A stretch of DNA of 43,741 bases from Pseudanabaena sp. UWO311 (lineage in GTDB: Bacteria; Cyanobacteriota; Cyanobacteriia; Pseudanabaenales; Pseudanabaenaceae), in NCBI RefSeq assembly GCF_006937785.1, contig NZ_SJEE01000042.1, positions 1-43,741 of the forward strand, given 5' to 3'. The number at the start of each line of letters is the position of its first letter. The first letter of the stretch is position 1. This document shows positions 24,270-32,734 of the stretch, piece after piece. The position numbers and the translations under genes are program-made. Under the pieces are notes generated by a model. It was not told the origin of the DNA, did not search any database, and was given only the letters and a program-made list of their open reading frames with translations.

Positions 24270-24944
24270 CTAAAAATGATCTGATTCAGTTTGTTTAATT
24301 GCGGATAGAGGAACATCGTAAATTAGCTCAGGGCGAGTCTTCCAGATAAAGCTAGTTACTGCGAGAGTAATAAATGCTTCGCCAATGCCGATCATGAAAT
24401 GCCAAGAGAGCATAGCGGTCATTCCTAAAGCCAAGGGAACGGTGTCTGAAAGAGCCAACATTACCGCACAAACTGCCGATGCCACAACTACACTTGTCCA
24501 TGAAGCGATCGCAGTGCCAACACTCATGCCTAACCAAGTATTGCGCCCAATCAAAAATCTAATCACTCGATAGAGATAATAACCACCAAAGGTTCCAATT
24601 AATCCCATAATCGTGATATTTGCACCTAGAGCCGTCAGTCCACCATCCTGAAACATGACAGACTGCACGATGAAGACCACTGACATTACTAACGAACCCG
24701 CCCAAGGGCCAAGCAAGATACCTGCTAGAGTTCCTCCGAGTAAATGTCCAGATGTACCGCCCACAATTGGGAAATTAATCATCTGTGCGGCAAATATAAA
24801 AGCAGCACTCACTCCCATGAGCGGAACGGTACGTTCTTTATATTCTGACTGAACTCGATTAAGAGAGAGGGCAATTAAGGCGATCGCAATGCTCCCTGTG
24901 ACTAAACTTACAGGTAAACTCAGATACCCATCGGGAATATGCAT
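24270..24944 (-). CDS. Cobalt/nickel ECF transporter S component CbiM
   Basis: The 224-residue membrane protein begins MHIPDGYLS, the exact N-terminus needed for metal capture in this family, where the free amino group, His2 and nearby backbone bind Co2+ or Ni2+. GGTSGHLLGG (about 71-80) carries the other key histidine region, and SWHFMIGIGEA follows near the end. Seven or so hydrophobic helices are evident. A longer frame from 25085 would bury the MHIPDGY start and runs through a palindrome, so 24944 is the real start. PDGLE, cbiQ and cbiO follow, giving a CbiM-N-Q-O order. Confidence 0.93.
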   Translation of the reverse strand: MHIPDGYLSLPVSLVTGSIAIALIALSLNRVQSEYKERTVPLMGVSAAFIFAAQMINFPIVGGTSGHLLGGTLAGILLGPWAGSLVMSVVFIVQSVMFQDGGLTALGANITIMGLIGTFGGYYLYRVIRFLIGRNTWLGMSVGTAIASWTSVVVASAVCAVMLALSDTVPLALGMTAMLSWHFMIGIGEAFITLAVTSFIWKTRPELIYDVPLSAIKQTESDHF

Positions 24945-24997
24945 CGCCACATAGACTGGAAAAGAAAGCATCAACGCCTCGTAAGTATTAGGATAGT

Positions 24998-25052
24998 AAT
25001 CTAGAGGATATGAGAGGCGGTGGAAAGCGCCGCCTCTCATATCCTCTAGATT
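24998..25052. repeat. Palindrome upstream of cbiM
   Basis: It has 23-bp perfect arms (aatctagaggatatgagagg and onward) and a GC-rich centre. Placed about 55 bp before the cbiM start, in its leader, it could control expression. Confidence 0.8.
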
Positions 25053-25146
25053 ATGATAAAGATATTTCGCCAGTTTGGCATCCAAAATAACAGAAGATTA
25101 ATAAAGCGATTTGCGGTAGGCAAAACAAAAAATCAATACAAGTTGC

Positions 25147-26838
25147 CTAGCTAACTGCTACTTGAAAGGGTGCAACGCGCCAGAGTTGTTCTAACTTTGC
25201 CGCAGGCATTGTCAAATAAAGAATATCTCCTGCACTTAGCGAAGCCTCTAATAAATTCCATCCATGAATTGTTTGGCAAGAAGTTTCGATATAAAGCGGG
25301 ACAAAATCTGCTGTCATTGAAGCTTCACACACTGGTTTTCCGCAGAATGGATGATTGGGAGTAATCATTGTTGCGATCGCGACCCAGAGACTATCAGCGA
25401 CAATGCCATTACCGAGAATACGTCCACCTAATGCCGAGGAGGCAAAGGCAGGAGCCGCAATTTCGGGAGGACTGAGAACTGACTCAAAATCAAATACTTC
25501 CTGTGCCATGCTGGCATAGTAGGGATCGTCGTAGCGCACCACCACCCGACATCGGGGCGCAATGCCCTTAGCATTGAGTGCAATTTCGAGATTGTCTGTG
25601 TCATTGCTTGTGACCGCAAGTATACTTTCCGCTTTTTCGAGATTGGCAGCTTTGAGCGTAGTCGGCAGGCTAGCATCACCATGAAGGACGGGAATACCAT
25701 TCGCTCGCACGGTATCTAAAAAGCGATTATTTAAGTCGCGTTCTATCACCAAAACTTCGTAGCCATAGCTGACTAGTTGCAATGCTGTCTGCACGCCAAC
25801 ACTACCTAAACCGCAAACCACAATATGATTTCGCTGTGGTACTCGCGCTGCATCCCAAAAGTTTCTCAGTCTGGAGCCAAGAATAAAATCATTTAAGATT
25901 GCGTAAAAAATCCCAACTACCGCCGTACCAACCAGCATCATTACAATCGTAAAGACTTTGATGCTATCAGCAGAATGTTCCACAACCTGCTCGTTGCCAC
26001 CAGCTCCTGTAATCATACCCACCGAGAAATAGAGCGCATCTACTAACGAAACTTTCAGCTGGAAACTGGTATATACCACCGTTGCCGAAAAAATTGTGAG
26101 TAATAAGGCGATCGCAGTAAATAACACGGCTCTTCCATGCACATGAAAGTGTCGAATGCTCATGAAGAGCTTCGATATTTTCTGCAAAATCGGGCGTGAT
26201 GCAGTGCGCACACTGGGTTGTGTACCAAGTAATAGGCGATCGCCTCTTTGTAATGTACGACCATTGAGAACGGCACTCACCAGATCGACTTTGCTTTCGT
26301 CATAGGGCAAGTAATAGATCAACATGCGAGTGCGATCTTCCCAAAACTCCGATAGTGGTTTACCTAGCCAAGGATGGCGATCGTCGATATATTCTTCGTG
26401 AATCGGCCAAGTCTGGTTGAATAGTCGCAATTGCCCGATCGCTTCACTACCCATTGCGCTAAAGGCAAATACTGGCGCAGCTAGGGCTGCCACACTCATG
26501 GTCAAATGATTGGGCAATGTCAAGTCGAGACGCACGCCCAAACTGGAGTTAAACAAGCGATTAATAATCCTGACATGGGGATTAAGTACTCGCGCTTGCA
26601 TTAAAATTGTGAGGTTGCGGGTTTCATCGGCTCCCGCCAAAATCAAGGTTTGCGTGTCTCTAATTCCTGCGGCAATCAAAGTATCCGCCGCCGCCAGATC
26701 GCCAATCACTATTTCGGCATCGGGATGATGTATTGGGCGATCGTGAATGCCGACCACAAGACAGCCTTGCTGCTTCAGCAGGCTCAAAATCTTATAACCT
26801 GTTCGGTCTAGACCACAGATGATAATGCGGGGTTTCAT
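25147..26838 (-). CDS. Two-TM ion-channel-like protein with two RCK domains
   Basis: The 563-residue protein has an N-terminal TrkA-N/RCK Rossmann domain (1-205, GLDRTG at 9-14), a pore module (helix 236-257, re-entrant loop 265-283, helix 292-316) and a second Rossmann domain (337-555, GLGSVG 343-348). Each Rossmann domain is followed by a TrkA-C-like segment. This is the layout of potassium channels gated by nucleotides or ions. The filter, expected as T-V-G-Y-G, reads I-T-G-A-G-G-N (276-282), so potassium selectivity is doubtful. It stands alone, upstream of the Co/Ni importer on the same strand. Its ligand and ion are unknown. Confidence 0.85.
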   Translation of the reverse strand: MKPRIIICGLDRTGYKILSLLKQQGCLVVGIHDRPIHHPDAEIVIGDLAAADTLIAAGIRDTQTLILAGADETRNLTILMQARVLNPHVRIINRLFNSSLGVRLDLTLPNHLTMSVAALAAPVFAFSAMGSEAIGQLRLFNQTWPIHEEYIDDRHPWLGKPLSEFWEDRTRMLIYYLPYDESKVDLVSAVLNGRTLQRGDRLLLGTQPSVRTASRPILQKISKLFMSIRHFHVHGRAVLFTAIALLLTIFSATVVYTSFQLKVSLVDALYFSVGMITGAGGNEQVVEHSADSIKVFTIVMMLVGTAVVGIFYAILNDFILGSRLRNFWDAARVPQRNHIVVCGLGSVGVQTALQLVSYGYEVLVIERDLNNRFLDTVRANGIPVLHGDASLPTTLKAANLEKAESILAVTSNDTDNLEIALNAKGIAPRCRVVVRYDDPYYASMAQEVFDFESVLSPPEIAAPAFASSALGGRILGNGIVADSLWVAIATMITPNHPFCGKPVCEASMTADFVPLYIETSCQTIHGWNLLEASLSAGDILYLTMPAAKLEQLWRVAPFQVAVS

Positions 26839-26933
26839 TGCTTATGTGCGATCGCGATCGCTACCCATAGAACTATCGTAACTATTGTGAGCTATAGATG
26901 ACATTGTGACTGTAGCTGACAGCACGAATCAAT

Positions 26934-26984
26934 CCCAAATTTGTAAGGTTGCGTCCAGCAGGGACGCAACCTTACAAATTTGGG
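26934..26984. repeat. CCCAAA...TTTGGG palindrome, family 2 (copy 1)
   Basis: It has perfect 23-bp arms with inner GTAAGGTTGCGTCC. It ends tttgggtaatttatg and lies just after the PIN-like toxin gene. It matches 27820-27869 in plan and inner sequence. Confidence 0.85.
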
Positions 26985-26988
26985 TAAT

Positions 26989-27384
26989 TTATGGTAAAAA
27001 GATTCGCTTTGCGCCTCGATAATTATCAACATCAAGCGCAATTTCAATCAGCTTTTCAACACAGCGATTTCGATATTCAGACTCATTTAGTAGTCGATCA
27101 GCATTGCTAATTGTGATTACAGGCAAAGATTCTGAAGTGTTTTCCTCACGCATGACTTGCTCTAAAGAATCCTTACCTTTCATACTGCGATTTGCAGTAA
27201 GTAGAATCATCTGATTCTTTTGAGCTAATCGCCACACAACCCTATCATCGCTATCAATTGGTAAATTGATTTCTGTAAATGTGAAAAATTGGATCGGAAT
27301 AATATCAAGCCAACCTTGACTAGCGATCGCGCCAAAGAACACTAGAGCATGACCTTTGAGGTTGTGATCAATCAAGAAAATCAT
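26989..27384 (-). CDS. DUF5615-like PIN-fold toxin
   Basis: The 131-residue protein starts MIFLIDHNLKGHA, with an early aspartate on the first strand, and has QMILLTANRSM in the middle, like the xxLTxD/N strand of DUF5615 and other PIN-like toxins. It overlaps the upstream DUF433 gene by four bases (ATGA), the standard coupling of this toxin-antitoxin type. The expected activity is RNA cleavage, but the acidic set is incomplete to my eye, so catalysis is uncertain. It is bracketed with its partner by two related palindromes. Confidence 0.75.
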   Translation of the reverse strand: MIFLIDHNLKGHALVFFGAIASQGWLDIIPIQFFTFTEINLPIDSDDRVVWRLAQKNQMILLTANRSMKGKDSLEQVMREENTSESLPVITISNADRLLNESEYRNRCVEKLIEIALDVDNYRGAKRIFLP

Positions 27385-27755
27385 ACTTTGGCTTCACGAC
27401 TTGCTTTTAAAGCATGTAGTTTTGCCCAAGCTGCTTCAGTTCCAGTCTTGGGTGGTAATTTTGCAATTCGATTAATTAGTTCGCGATTTTGCTCTTCGTA
27501 ATATTGTCGCAGTTCTTCCGTTTCTCTAAGAACTCTTTGATACTCTAATTCAACTTCTGCGCGATTTTTGTCAATATAATCTAAGGCAATTTTAATTTGC
27601 TCTTCTGTTAGATCGAATAATCCTTGAATAAATTTACGCGGGTATTGAGCCGTTACGTAGTCCATCACATCGTAAAGAGTGATGCGCGTACCAGAGATCG
27701 TCAGTCCGCGCTCTGTGCGGATGATTTCTGGCTGTTGAATGGGTGATGCAACCAT
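27381..27755 (-). CDS. DUF433 antitoxin
   Basis: The 124-residue protein has a DUF433 domain: IIRTERGLTISGTRITLYDVMDYV (about 10-33) is the strand and first helix, and DLTEEQIKIALDYIDKNR (about 48-65) the helix-turn-helix part. DUF433 proteins commonly pair with DUF5615/PIN-like toxins in cyanobacteria. A long charged coiled helix follows (about 66-100), then a basic tail. GAGG lies 10 bases before the ATG. The next gene starts inside its stop, so both are cotranslated. It probably binds its own promoter in the 245-bp space upstream. Confidence 0.85.
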   Translation of the reverse strand: MVASPIQQPEIIRTERGLTISGTRITLYDVMDYVTAQYPRKFIQGLFDLTEEQIKIALDYIDKNRAEVELEYQRVLRETEELRQYYEEQNRELINRIAKLPPKTGTEAAWAKLHALKASREAKV

Positions 27756-27819
27756 ATTGAAACCTCATGGCTTTTATCTTTACTTGATACCTATCCTGAA
27801 TTATAACTTGAGTCCCAAA

Positions 27820-27869
27820 CCCAAACCCGTAAGGTTGAGCCCCGCAGCGTCACAACCTACGGGTTTGGG
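27820..27869. repeat. CCCAAA...TTTGGG palindrome, family 2 (copy 2)
   Basis: Arms of about 18 bp with small mismatches hold GTAAGGTTG and CAACCTAC. It ends tttgggtaattattatg, as in copy 1. It lies upstream of the antitoxin gene, so the pair is bracketed by the two copies. Confidence 0.8.
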
Positions 27870-28000
27870 TAATTATTATGAAAAGTCAAGTTTTCGCCCA
27901 ATCATCACTTTAATCCTATGTAGCAATGAGTCCTAAAATATGTCAAATTAGAGGATCGCAGCATAGTTAAAAATTACCTCGATAAACGAAGTTTAAATTA

Positions 28001-28984
28001 ATGACATTAAAAGTTGGAATTTTAGGATTTGGCGGATTAGGTCAGGCGGCGGCAAAGTTGCTCAGCGCCAAGCAAGAAATGCAGTTGGTCGTAGCCGCCG
28101 ATAAGGAAGGCTTTACTTACGATCGCAATGGACTCAACGCCGCAGATGCGATCGCTGCCTATCAAAGTAAAGGTTCTCTAGGTTATCTCGAATCATCGGG
28201 CATCTTGACCCAAGATAGTATTGCTGAGGCGATCGCTACGGCAAAGGATGTGGATGGTTATTTCTTGGCATTGCCAAATCTACCCAATACTTTCATGGCA
28301 AGTGTTGCCAAGCAATTTATTGCTTCAGGTTGGAAGGGTGTGCTAGTTGATGCGATCAAGCGCACTAGTGCCGTTGAGCAAATGATTGCTCTTGCTCCTG
28401 AACTCTCGGCAGCAGGAATTACTTATATGTCTGGTTGTGGCGCAACCCCAGGGTTGTTGACTGCGGCGGCTGCGATCGCAGCTCAGAGCTTTGCGGAAGT
28501 CCATAAGGTCGAGATTACTTTTGGGGTTGGCATTGCGAATTGGAATGCCTATCGCGCTACGATTCGTGAAGATATTGCGCATATGTCGGGCTATACGGTG
28601 GATATGGCTCAGGCGATGACTGATGCGGAAGTGGAAGCTCTGCTTGAAAAGACCAATGGTTTAATCGCGTTGGAAAATATGGAACATGCTGATGACATCA
28701 TGCTGGAGCGTGTGGGTATTTGCGATCGCGATCGGGTGACTGTGGGTGGTGTGGTTGATACGCGCAATCCGAAGAAGCCTTTGAGCACGAATATGAAGCT
28801 GACAGGTCGTACTTTTGAGGGCAAGATTTCGACGCATACTTTCACGCTTGGCGATGAGACGAGTATGGCGGCGAATGTGTGTGGGCCAGCGTTTGGCTAT
28901 CTCAAGGCTGGGAAGCAGTTCCATCAACGCGGTATTTATGGGTTGATGACTGCGGCTGAGGTGATGCCTGCGTTTGTCCGTTAA
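28001..28984 (+). CDS. Saccharopine-dehydrogenase-like NAD(P)-binding oxidoreductase
   Basis: The 327-residue protein has an N-terminal Rossmann fold ([18 protein letters not shown]-x-G-x-x-G at 9-14). A mid-segment [21 protein letters not shown] (about 144-164) has the C-G-x-x-P-G sequence of saccharopine-dehydrogenase-like enzymes. The C-terminal half (about 175-300) holds the dimerisation and substrate part. Similar cyanobacterial proteins are annotated only by this fold, and their substrate is unknown to me. Wobble G is frequent in the last 150 codons compared with the neighbours. It is monocistronic. No ribosome binding site of note precedes the ATG. Confidence 0.8.
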   Translation: MTLKVGILGFGGLGQAAAKLLSAKQEMQLVVAADKEGFTYDRNGLNAADAIAAYQSKGSLGYLESSGILTQDSIAEAIATAKDVDGYFLALPNLPNTFMASVAKQFIASGWKGVLVDAIKRTSAVEQMIALAPELSAAGITYMSGCGATPGLLTAAAAIAAQSFAEVHKVEITFGVGIANWNAYRATIREDIAHMSGYTVDMAQAMTDAEVEALLEKTNGLIALENMEHADDIMLERVGICDRDRVTVGGVVDTRNPKKPLSTNMKLTGRTFEGKISTHTFTLGDETSMAANVCGPAFGYLKAGKQFHQRGIYGLMTAAEVMPAFVR

Positions 28985-29009
28985 GTTTCTATTTGGAACT
29001 TAGAATCTG

Positions 29010-29042
29010 TAGGGTGTGTTAGCGAAAGCATAACGCACCCTA
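29010..29042. repeat. Small inverted repeat of the GTTAGCG/CGTAAC type
   Basis: AGGGTGTGTTAGCG and CATAACGCACCCT pair around a short loop after the oxidoreductase stop. The same theme recurs at 40637-40709. Confidence 0.6.
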
Positions 29043-29073
29043 TGAAAGGATTTTTGACTTCTTTAAAATGCCC

Positions 29074-29140
29074 AGATCCCCGACTTTTTTTGTGATTATG
29101 TAGAAGTGATCTGCGATCGCAAAGAAAAAGTCGGGGATCT
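29074..29140. repeat. AGATCCCCGACTTTTT inverted repeat (copy 1)
   Basis: Two 16-bp inverted arms, AGATCCCCGACTTTTT and AAAAAGTCGGGGATCT, are separated by 35 bases. The left flank reads GCCC. The same arms recur at 32641-32678 and 33470-33553. Confidence 0.85.
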
Positions 29141-29151
29141 TAATCTCTGTA

Positions 29152-32130
29152 TTACCCTTCAAGAAAACCTTTGACAGTGGCAATTACAACTTTTGCAACA
29201 GGATGATTGATAGCTTCTTCAAGTGTGGTAACGCTGCCTTCTTTGAGAGCATTGACTATTTTTTGCTGAAGTGTGGAATCTTTTTTGATTGCATTGACAG
29301 CTTCATCTTTAATGAGATTTTGTCCCTTTTCTGTATTGGGATTGTATTCTTCAGAAAGTTGATCGAGTAGCTCTTTGATTTCTTTGGCGGCTTGGGCAAG
29401 ATTGGGAGAATAGTTGTTATTTTGTATGCCAATGTTGTCACCTGCAACATTTTGATCGCCCATGATAAATTGTCCGACTGAGTTATGGAAATTTAAAGTG
29501 TTTTGAGAATCGCTCATAGTTTGCTCTTGGCTGCTAATTTGTATAGAGGGATTGTGCTGGTTGTTTTCCATGTTGAAATTAAAATTAAAGTTAAAACGCT
29601 CTTTTGGATCGTCTTCTGGATCGAGATTTTTTGTTGAATTTTGAGGTTGTGTTCGCGATGCAATATCATCAATTAATCCTAATACATCAACGTTGTCATA
29701 GCTTATTTCACATTGGACTGTAGTTACACGCTTTTCGTAGCGTCGTTTGAGGTCAGTTAGTTTATAAAAATGTGGATCTTGGCTACCTTTACAGGTAGAA
29801 CAGTTACAGGGGATGAGCTTTTGATATTTATCTTTTAGGCGTTTATAGGAATTGTGGATTTTGTCAAGTTCGTAAGTAACAGTAGTTAACAAGTCTCTTT
29901 TGTTTTTGCCAAAGACACGTATTTTAATTTCACGTTTCCCATAATTTTCTATAACTTCGGCGCGGGTGTTAATGATGTTTTTGGAATTGATGATTACGCC
30001 GCTACGCCAGACAATTTGCTTGTCCTCTTGGTTTTTCTCTATATCTTCGTGCATGGTGACGATGAACTGGCGGATTATCCCTTTAGGCATAAAGTCGTAG
30101 GTGTATCGCAAGATAAGGTTTTCAGTGTCATCCCAAGTGTATTCTGGCTGAGTTTCAGTGAGAAGCTGGGGAGCAATGTAACTACCTTTAGCTTGTGGAA
30201 TTTCGTAGCAAAGTTGAAATTTTTTCATCAACTCTAACAATTCACCGTACATTCCTTCATATTCGTCAGCGCTCCAGATCGTGGCAAGGTCTTGACGGGT
30301 AAAATGTCCGTGATTGAGGATAACTCGTGAATTGTCTAAAACGGCATATGCGGCATCAGTTCCCCATTTGGGTTTGAGAATAACGGTTTTGTATAGAGAT
30401 GAGGTTTCATCGTCTTGAAAGTGGAGACAGATACCCAGATCGTGAAGATAGTCGCTAAGTTGTAGTTTGTCCTTACGCTCTTTGAACCCATTGTCTTCGC
30501 AGATTTGCAGATATGTTTCAAGGGTGATGAAATTACGCGGATCGCTTTCAAGGATACGGCGAACTCTGACCCATGTTTTGGGTAAGGTTTGCCCAATGTG
30601 AGGGAGTTGGCTGAGATGATATTTACAAGCAGTTACAATAGCTTCTAGGTTGCGATTATTAGCAAGATTTGTTTCAAGGACATCTTTAAGATTATCAAAC
30701 TCGTCGCGTAATTGATTGACATTGATTTCCCTTTTGCGGTCTTGTTTTTCATTTTTGACAATCAGAATTGGGCTGTTGTCGCTGAGCAGTTCAACGACGT
30801 TGAGCCAATAGTAAAAGTCGGTGTCTTCTTTGCGATTATCGGCAACAAGGACATAAAGAGAGCGCTTACTTAGAAAAAATTGATGAGTTGAATGGTAGAT
30901 TTCCTGACCTCCAAAGTCCCAAATATTGATAGTAATTTGATTGCCATCTTCGCGGCAAAATGACCAATGTAATACTTCGATTCCTTTGGTACTGTCTTCT
31001 TCACAGAGTTTATAATTTGGATTGATAATCTTGTTTGCTAGTGAAGTTTTGCCTGCTCCTCCTTCACCAATAATCAGCAACTTTGCTTCATACAGATATT
31101 CTCCTCCTTCAGATTCTAATTGTTGGAAATATTCACGAATAGCATCCATACCTTTGTTAACGATCTCCATAGGCGGATTTGAGATTGGGTTTCCATATAA
31201 GTTAAATCCACTATAAATGGAAGATGAAGAAATCTTTGTTAGCTTAGTGATTGATTGAGGTAACACACTAATATTGTTACTACTTAGACCAAGGGATTGC
31301 AGATTGGTCAGCTCTGAAACCGCATCAGGAATCTCACTAATGTTGTTTTTGCCTAGAGAAAGGAATCGTAGATTGGTCAGCCCTCTGATTGCATCGGGAA
31401 TCCCACTAATGTTGTTGTCGTGTAGAGAAAGGGATTGTAGATTGGTCAGCTCTCTGATCGCATCAGGAATCCCACTAATGTTGTTGTCGTGTAGAGAAAG
31501 GGATTGTAGATTGGTCAGCCCTCTGATCGCATCAGGAATCTCACTAATTTTGTTATAGCCTAGAGAAAGGGATTGTAGATTGGTCAGCCCTCTGATCGCA
31601 TCAGGAATCTCACTAATTTTGTTATAGCCTAGAGAAAGGGATTGTAGATTGGTCAGCCCTCTGATCGCATCAGGGATCTCACTAATTTTGTTGTTGTGTA
31701 GAGAAAGGGATTGTAGATTGATAAGCCCCTTGATCGCATCTGGAATCTCACTAATATTGTTGAAATATAGATCAAGCGTTTGTAGATTGGTTAGATTAGT
31801 AATTACCTCTGGAATCTCACTAATGTTGTTATAGGGAATTTGTAGATCTTTAAGATTGACTAAATTCGCTAATTCAGAAGGCAATGTTTCAAGAGGATTG
31901 CCAACTTCTTCAGTTTCATATTCGTGTTCTAAAATGAAGAGAGTCCACCAAGTCCTTTTGGGTTGCGATTTTCCTAAAATTAATTTCTTCAAACTTTTGC
32001 ATTGACCAATAGAAGATGGCAATTCCCTTATCCCCATACCCGCCAGATCGAGTTCTTCCCAACTTTCCCGCGCAGCTTTAGCAATTAGTTCTTCTACAGA
32101 TGTAAATGGATTAGCTGAAAAGAGATTCAT
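29152..32130 (-). CDS. LRR-Roc-COR (ROCO) giant GTPase
   Basis: This is a 992-residue ROCO protein. A leading capping region (1-85) is followed by about ten leucine-rich repeats of 23 residues (about 90-300, unit D-A-I-R-G-L-T-N-L-Q-S-L-S-L). The Roc GTPase has P-loop GEGGAGKT (355-362), D-F-G-G-Q switch II (405-409) and N-E-K-Q-D (460-464). A COR domain (about 520-750) ends with a C-N-C-x-x-C knuckle. The tail (about 860-992) has FNFNFNFN, GDQNVAGDN and a helical block rich in EAINHPVAKVV. ROCO proteins dimerise through COR, with GTP-driven switching. The ATG at 32130 replaces a TTG nine bases upstream. Several LRR units are nearly identical in DNA. Confidence 0.92.
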   Translation of the reverse strand: MNLFSANPFTSVEELIAKAARESWEELDLAGMGIRELPSSIGQCKSLKKLILGKSQPKRTWWTLFILEHEYETEEVGNPLETLPSELANLVNLKDLQIPYNNISEIPEVITNLTNLQTLDLYFNNISEIPDAIKGLINLQSLSLHNNKISEIPDAIRGLTNLQSLSLGYNKISEIPDAIRGLTNLQSLSLGYNKISEIPDAIRGLTNLQSLSLHDNNISGIPDAIRELTNLQSLSLHDNNISGIPDAIRGLTNLRFLSLGKNNISEIPDAVSELTNLQSLGLSSNNISVLPQSITKLTKISSSSIYSGFNLYGNPISNPPMEIVNKGMDAIREYFQQLESEGGEYLYEAKLLIIGEGGAGKTSLANKIINPNYKLCEEDSTKGIEVLHWSFCREDGNQITINIWDFGGQEIYHSTHQFFLSKRSLYVLVADNRKEDTDFYYWLNVVELLSDNSPILIVKNEKQDRKREINVNQLRDEFDNLKDVLETNLANNRNLEAIVTACKYHLSQLPHIGQTLPKTWVRVRRILESDPRNFITLETYLQICEDNGFKERKDKLQLSDYLHDLGICLHFQDDETSSLYKTVILKPKWGTDAAYAVLDNSRVILNHGHFTRQDLATIWSADEYEGMYGELLELMKKFQLCYEIPQAKGSYIAPQLLTETQPEYTWDDTENLILRYTYDFMPKGIIRQFIVTMHEDIEKNQEDKQIVWRSGVIINSKNIINTRAEVIENYGKREIKIRVFGKNKRDLLTTVTYELDKIHNSYKRLKDKYQKLIPCNCSTCKGSQDPHFYKLTDLKRRYEKRVTTVQCEISYDNVDVLGLIDDIASRTQPQNSTKNLDPEDDPKERFNFNFNFNMENNQHNPSIQISSQEQTMSDSQNTLNFHNSVGQFIMGDQNVAGDNIGIQNNNYSPNLAQAAKEIKELLDQLSEEYNPNTEKGQNLIKDEAVNAIKKDSTLQQKIVNALKEGSVTTLEEAINHPVAKVVIATVKGFLEG
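31300..31780. repeat. 69-bp tandem repeats encoding LRR units
   Basis: Within the ROCO gene, 69-bp units (gattgtagattggtcagccc to the next such point) follow one another with very few changes, especially between about 31430 and 31700. Each encodes one 23-residue LRR. Recent unequal crossing-over is likely, so unit number may vary between strains. Confidence 0.85.
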
Positions 32131-32187
32131 AATTTTCAAGGAAAAAGTAAATAGGTAAAAGGAAAAATTGGGTTGGGTTTGGGGCGA

Positions 32188-32508
32188 TTAATTGATTCCA
32201 CCATAACGCTCCTCCAACTTTTGTTGCAAAAGAGAATTCGTTTTAGCCTTCATTTCCATCGCAAAAGCCTCATCCTCAGCGATCTGTTGTCTAATTTCCC
32301 GAAAATGATCGTGATAATAAGCCAATGCAGAATAAACATCCGACAGCGTGATAGATGGATATTGAGAGACTATTTCATCAGCAGACAAACCCATCCGTTC
32401 ATGCCAGATCGCAATGTCCTCAATCCTAATCCGTTGTCCAGCAATCCGAGGTTTACCACCGCAAACACCTTGAGTAATCTCAATATGGTTGTTAATTACT
32501 GTTGTCAT
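32188..32508 (-). CDS. DUF433 antitoxin (apparently orphan)
   Basis: The 106-residue protein is a clear DUF433 member: IEITQGVCGGKPRIAGQRIRIEDIAIWHERMGLSADEIVSQYP spans about 9-51, with the G-x-P-x-I-x-G-x-R-I signature at 17-27, and SLSDVYSALAYYHDH-like helices follow. The ATG at 32508 has GAGGGTG about 10 bases upstream; the longer frame from 32595 lacks this. DUF433 genes are normally followed by a PIN-like toxin, but the next gene on this strand is the ROCO gene, 58 bp away. It may be an orphan, or might regulate the ROCO gene. Confidence 0.85.
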   Translation of the reverse strand: MTTVINNHIEITQGVCGGKPRIAGQRIRIEDIAIWHERMGLSADEIVSQYPSITLSDVYSALAYYHDHFREIRQQIAEDEAFAMEMKAKTNSLLQQKLEERYGGIN

Positions 32509-32623
32509 GTTTAACGCACCCTCAACAAGTAATGCTGGCTTAAAAATAACATTATTTCTCTTGATTTTGGTAATACCCACCATCCAACGCCGCAAACTTC
32601 GTCAACTCAGGATCATTAGCAAC

Positions 32624-32678
32624 AGGAATTTTCAAATTCACAAAAAAAGTCGGGGATCTGGGCTTGTAGGTAATTATC
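32624..32678. repeat. 55-bp direct repeat, copy 1
   Basis: Its right 38 bases (caaaaaaagtcggggatctg and onward to attatc) are identical to 33516-33553; its left 17 differ at two positions. With copy 2 it brackets the pRiA4b-like gene. Confidence 0.85.
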
Positions 32679-32734
32679 AAGGAAAAAGTAAAAAGGTAAA
32701 ATGGGGATTTTAAAGCTATTAGGCACAACTAATC

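Noticed and set aside
25053-25146. Cobalamin riboswitch upstream of the Co/Ni importer
   Set aside because: No B12-box-like sequence or matching fold was seen in the short leader.
31274-31834. Plus-strand repeated frames and a CRISPR-like look in the LRR region
   Set aside because: The units are adjacent 69-bp coding repeats without unique spacers. They encode LRRs on the minus strand, and the plus frames are shadows.
32552-32640. Minus-strand open tail DPELTKFAALDGGYYQNQEK
   Set aside because: Looks protein-like but has no start and overlaps the repeat copy. It is too short to name, so it is not listed as a gene.
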